From an uncultured Granulicatella sp. (GTDB lineage Bacteria > Bacillota > Bacilli > Lactobacillales > Aerococcaceae), in NCBI GenBank assembly GCA_938017885.1, contig CALIJD010000222.1, positions 1 to 7,774 on the forward strand: DNA of 7,774 bases, in the 5' to 3' direction. Within the stretch, counting starts at the first letter, position 1; each line of letters starts with the position of its first letter. Under the pieces are notes generated by a model. It saw only the letters and a program-made list of their open reading frames with translations. It ran no database searches and had not been told where the DNA came from. Both the position numbers and the translations under genes were made by a program. Shown one piece after another: positions 5,367 to 7,774 of this stretch.

Positions 5367-6476
5367 TTAAATAATTGATTGACGTTGAATCACGTCAACT
5401 TCTTTAGGACTCCATACTGATACCGTACCTGGTTTTTGAATCGTTATCCAACCAAGACCTGCAATCACTAAGTCCGTTTTTTCTTTAATGGTAAATGTCT
5501 TTTTCACTAATTTTGGATACAACTTCATATTGTCTCCTGTTGGCGGCGTTAGAAGTGTTCCAGCATGTTTTCCATAAAACTCTGTCGCCTTTTCCAACTT
5601 CGTGCGATGCAAGTCGATTGTTTGCGGTGTATAGAAGGTAAATGAATTCCGTTCTCCTTGTTCGTAATCGACACGAATCAAGCCACCTATAAAAATTGTT
5701 TGATCGCTATTTAATTGGAAGGTCTTCGGTTGTAATTCTTTTTGCGGTAAGACTTTCTTCATTTCTTTTTCCGCTAAGTAATGCGTAATTTGGTGACGAT
5801 GAATAATCCCTGGTGTATCCACTAATGATGAATATTCATCAAATGGAATATCAATTTGACCAAGAGTCGTTCCCGGATATTGAGACGTTGTAATCACTTC
5901 TCCTGTTTCACCAATACTTTGAATCAACTTATTAATGAGCGTTGATTTTCCTACATTCGTTACCCCTACGACATATGCATCTTTGCCTTTACGGTACTCG
6001 TTAATCTTCTCTAGCAATTCGTCAATTTGAATCCTTTTATGACCGCTCACAAGTAGCGTATCAACTGGTTTAATGCCGTACTCTTTTGCATGACGTTCAA
6101 TCCAGGCTTTCAGACGATTACGGTTCACCGATTTTGGATATAAGTCTACCTTGTTGGCAACGAATAGAATTGGGTTATCGCCCACAAAACGTTTCAAGCC
6201 AGAAATCATGCTTCCGTATAAGTCGAATAAATCAACTACAAACACAACTAGCGTATCTTCATCGGCGATACTACTTAACATCTTTAAGAAATCATCGTCT
6301 GTTAGAGATGCCGGTTGCAACTCATTATAATTACGTAGTCTAAAGCAACGTTGGCAATAAAGAGGGCCTTCACTTTCCAGCATTTTATTTAATGCACTAA
6401 GAGGTGTGTACCCAGTTCCTTTTGGATTTTCCGTTTGGATTATTGCTCCACATCCAATACATACATACTGTTCCAT
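5367..6476 (-). CDS. yqeH: YqeH, circularly permuted GTPase for 30S ribosome assembly
   Basis: This 369-residue GTPase is required in Firmicutes for small-subunit maturation. An N-terminal zinc finger is formed by Cys6-x2-Cys9 and Cys41-x2-Cys44. The G motifs occur in permuted order: NKVD (G4, 108-111), the SGHK G5 region (about 144-147), GVTNVGKST (G1/P-loop, 171-179), PGTT (G2, 201-204) and DTPG (G3, 220-223). The C-terminal domain (about 230-369) matches the family's RNA/peptide-binding region and includes FIGGLIRVD (262-270) and GLGWITI (340-346). The ATG at 6476 is used rather than one at 6494, since the latter lies within the AGGAGGA ribosome binding site and would force an overlap with yqeG. 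The gap to yqeG is then 2 nt. Length and motifs are complete. Confidence 0.97.
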   Translation of the reverse strand: MEQYVCIGCGAIIQTENPKGTGYTPLSALNKMLESEGPLYCQRCFRLRNYNELQPASLTDDDFLKMLSSIADEDTLVVFVVDLFDLYGSMISGLKRFVGDNPILFVANKVDLYPKSVNRNRLKAWIERHAKEYGIKPVDTLLVSGHKRIQIDELLEKINEYRKGKDAYVVGVTNVGKSTLINKLIQSIGETGEVITTSQYPGTTLGQIDIPFDEYSSLVDTPGIIHRHQITHYLAEKEMKKVLPQKELQPKTFQLNSDQTIFIGGLIRVDYEQGERNSFTFYTPQTIDLHRTKLEKATEFYGKHAGTLLTPPTGDNMKLYPKLVKKTFTIKEKTDLVIAGLGWITIQKPGTVSVWSPKEVDVIQRQSII

Positions 6477-6478
6477 GA

Positions 6479-6997
6479 TTAATCCTCCTCCCATTTTTTA
6501 TGATAGGACGCGCCTTGTGTTACTACAAAAATTCCTTTTTCAAAGAAACGATTGATTTTTGTTTTCCAAGCATCGCTCTCTTTTCTAGGTTTTACGATAA
6601 TGGTTCTAACTCCAAATGTATTCGCTCCTAGAATATCTGTCAATAATTGGTCTCCCACCATGACTGTTTTTGATTTTTCAAAACCCAGTAATTGTTGTGC
6701 CGCTTTGAATCCTTTGTGCAGTGGCTTCAAACCAGGATACACATACGGAACATCCAACTGAGTTGAGGCATCTTTGATACGATGTTCATTATTATTCGAT
6801 ACAAGAACAATCTTGATGCCTGCTTCTTTTAATGAACGTACCCAGGCAAGTAAGTTTTCATCGATTTCTTTTTCGTCCCAGCCAATTAAAGTATTATCTA
6901 AATCGGTTAAGACAACCTCGATTCCATTCTCTTGTAAGAAAGAAACGGTAATCTCTTGAAAGGTCTTTTTAAACCACGTTGGTTTGAATAGTGCCAT
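6479..6997 (-). CDS. yqeG: YqeG family HAD-IIIA phosphatase
   Basis: This is a 172-residue haloacid-dehalogenase superfamily hydrolase of subfamily IIIA. Motif I DLDNTL (32-37) carries the nucleophile Asp32 and acid/base Asp34. Motif II is SNN (67-69). A lysine in GLKPLHK (89-95) is the likely motif III, and GDQLLTD (115-121) is motif IV with the metal-binding Asp residues. No cap domain is evident. The substrate is not established; the family is related to phosphatidylglycerophosphate phosphatases of the GEP4/YqeG type, but in bacteria the role is uncertain. The ATG at 6997 has AAGGAGA (7001-7007) upstream, next to the stop codon of thrB. It is the first gene of the conserved yqeG-yqeH-yhbY-nadD-yqeK-rsfS block. 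Confidence 0.95.
   Translation of the reverse strand: MALFKPTWFKKTFQEITVSFLQENGIEVVLTDLDNTLIGWDEKEIDENLLAWVRSLKEAGIKIVLVSNNNEHRIKDASTQLDVPYVYPGLKPLHKGFKAAQQLLGFEKSKTVMVGDQLLTDILGANTFGVRTIIVKPRKESDAWKTKINRFFEKGIFVVTQGASYHKKWEED
6483..6489 (-). promoter_or_regulatory. Ribosome binding site that fixes the yqeH start
   Basis: The minus strand reads AGGAGGA, 6 nt before the ATG at 6476. It is formed by the final Trp-Glu-Glu-Asp codons of yqeG, so the yqeG C-terminus doubles as the yqeH initiation signal and the two are likely coupled. It excludes the upstream ATG at 6494. Confidence 0.88.
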
Positions 6998-7007
6998 AGT
7001 TCTCCTT

Positions 7008-7774
7008 CTACTTTACGTAAACGCCTTGCGCATCAATTTCAAGAACACGAATTGCGCAATTTTTCAGCGTTGTTTCTAAATACTTTTCTAATGTTTGTAC
7101 AAAACGATCGACTTGTTCTTTATGAACAAACGTCATCACTGTTGGGCCAGCTCCACTTAGGTAAGTCCCGTGTGTATCCAGACCTTCATCTTGGGTAACC
7201 CTACGAACCTCTTCCATCCAAGGAACGAGCGTTGAACGATACGTTTCATGGAATAAGTCCTTCTCAACAATTGATGAAATAACTTTCCAATCTTCGACCA
7301 TTAATCCAGCTACTAATACATTACTACGGCTACTTGCTTCTACTGCCATGCCGTATGCTAGCGAACTTGGCAGTACGCCACGGCTCTTCTTCGTTGATAA
7401 TTGAACGTTTGGAATCACAGCGACCATCGCAATCGGTGCTTCCACATTTTTATGAACTGTCAACACTTCTTGCGAGTGAGGATCATAAGTAGCAACAACG
7501 ACTCCACCTAGAATTGCCGGTGCAACATTGTCAGGATGTCCTTCAAAAAAGGTTGCCCATTTTACTTTTTCATCATTTGTTAAATGCATGTTGCCTAATA
7601 CATTGGCTAATTCGATTCCGGCAACTATCGCGCTTGAACTACTACCAAGCCCTCTTGTTAAGGGAATCTCACTTTCGCATACGAGTTTATGCGATTCTAA
7701 TGTTGGGCAAACTTTTAAAGCTGTTTCGATAATTAAGTTTTCTTCATTTGTCGGAATCTCTTCTCCAAACGGAT
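7008..7774 (-). CDS. thrB: Homoserine kinase (5' end outside window)
   Basis: This GHMP-superfamily kinase phosphorylates L-homoserine with ATP in the threonine pathway. The visible 254 residues lack only about the first 30 of a normal protein of roughly 285-290. The frame is open to the window edge, and the fragment begins with PFGEEIPTNEENLI. The phosphate-binding loop RGLGSSSSAIVAG lies at visible residues 40-52, EGHPDNVAPAILGG at about 75-88 (typical of ThrB), and the C-terminal YLSGAGPTVM motif near 210-219. The internal ATG at 7589 is not the start, since the P-loop lies upstream of it. The TAG stop is 10 nt from the yqeG start and abuts the yqeG ribosome binding site, so the threonine genes probably read directly into the ribosome-assembly cluster. 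Confidence 0.96.
   Translation of the reverse strand, partial: PFGEEIPTNEENLIIETALKVCPTLESHKLVCESEIPLTRGLGSSSSAIVAGIELANVLGNMHLTNDEKVKWATFFEGHPDNVAPAILGGVVVATYDPHSQEVLTVHKNVEAPIAMVAVIPNVQLSTKKSRGVLPSSLAYGMAVEASSRSNVLVAGLMVEDWKVISSIVEKDLFHETYRSTLVPWMEEVRRVTQDEGLDTHGTYLSGAGPTVMTFVHKEQVDRFVQTLEKYLETTLKNCAIRVLEIDAQGVYVK

Noticed and set aside
6477..6494. N-terminal extension MGGGLI of YqeH
   Set aside because: These codons are the ribosome binding site (AGGAGGA) itself. The conserved protein begins at MEQYVCIGCG.

Overview
The window is a run of tightly packed housekeeping genes, all on the minus strand, from a low-GC Gram-positive bacterium. Gene order, strong GGAGG-type ribosome binding sites, sigma-A promoter elements and the protein sequences point to Bacilli, most likely Lactobacillales. 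The N-terminally extended NadD and the rpmF–DUF3397 pair fit that group. A lean towards a Carnobacteriaceae/Enterococcaceae-like organism is only a guess.

In transcription order (high to low coordinate), the window opens inside thrB (homoserine kinase, cut by the window edge). Ten bases later comes the ribosome-assembly/NAD cluster known from B. subtilis as the yqe region: yqeG (HAD phosphatase), yqeH (circularly permuted GTPase for 30S assembly), yhbY (RNA-binding, ribosome-associated), nadD, yqeK (HD-domain Ap4A hydrolase), rsfS (ribosome silencing factor), a yqeM-like SAM methyltransferase and tmcAL (tRNA-Met ac4C34 ligase). Gaps are 0-16 nt or the genes overlap by 1-4 nt, so this looks like one long transcription unit with translational coupling. 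A 91-nt gap after tmcAL holds a perfect-consensus sigma-A promoter (TTGACA-17-TATAAT), which starts a second unit: yceD (DUF177) and rpmF (ribosomal protein L32), closed by an intrinsic terminator. After a 161-nt gap holding an 18-bp-arm palindrome comes a small four-helix membrane protein of the DUF3397 type with its own terminator. The last 50 bases (1-50) are A/T-rich non-coding sequence. In relatives the mraZ/dcw cell-division cluster often follows here, but none of it is visible.

The genes share a theme of translation and ribosome biogenesis (YqeH, YhbY, RsfS, YceD, L32, TmcAL), with nucleotide/NAD metabolism (NadD, YqeK) embedded in it.

The main anomaly is nadD. It is split by a frameshift near 4730-4743, although both halves keep every expected NadD motif. 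Alignment to remembered family members suggests loss of exactly 5 nt, consistent with slippage between short CGAT repeats. This is either a recent lesion in a normally essential gene or an assembly error. The second oddity is the nested palindrome at 523-562. I see no mobile element, CRISPR array, tRNA, rRNA, riboswitch or novel defence-type system. Apart from these points the region is ordinary conserved core genome.
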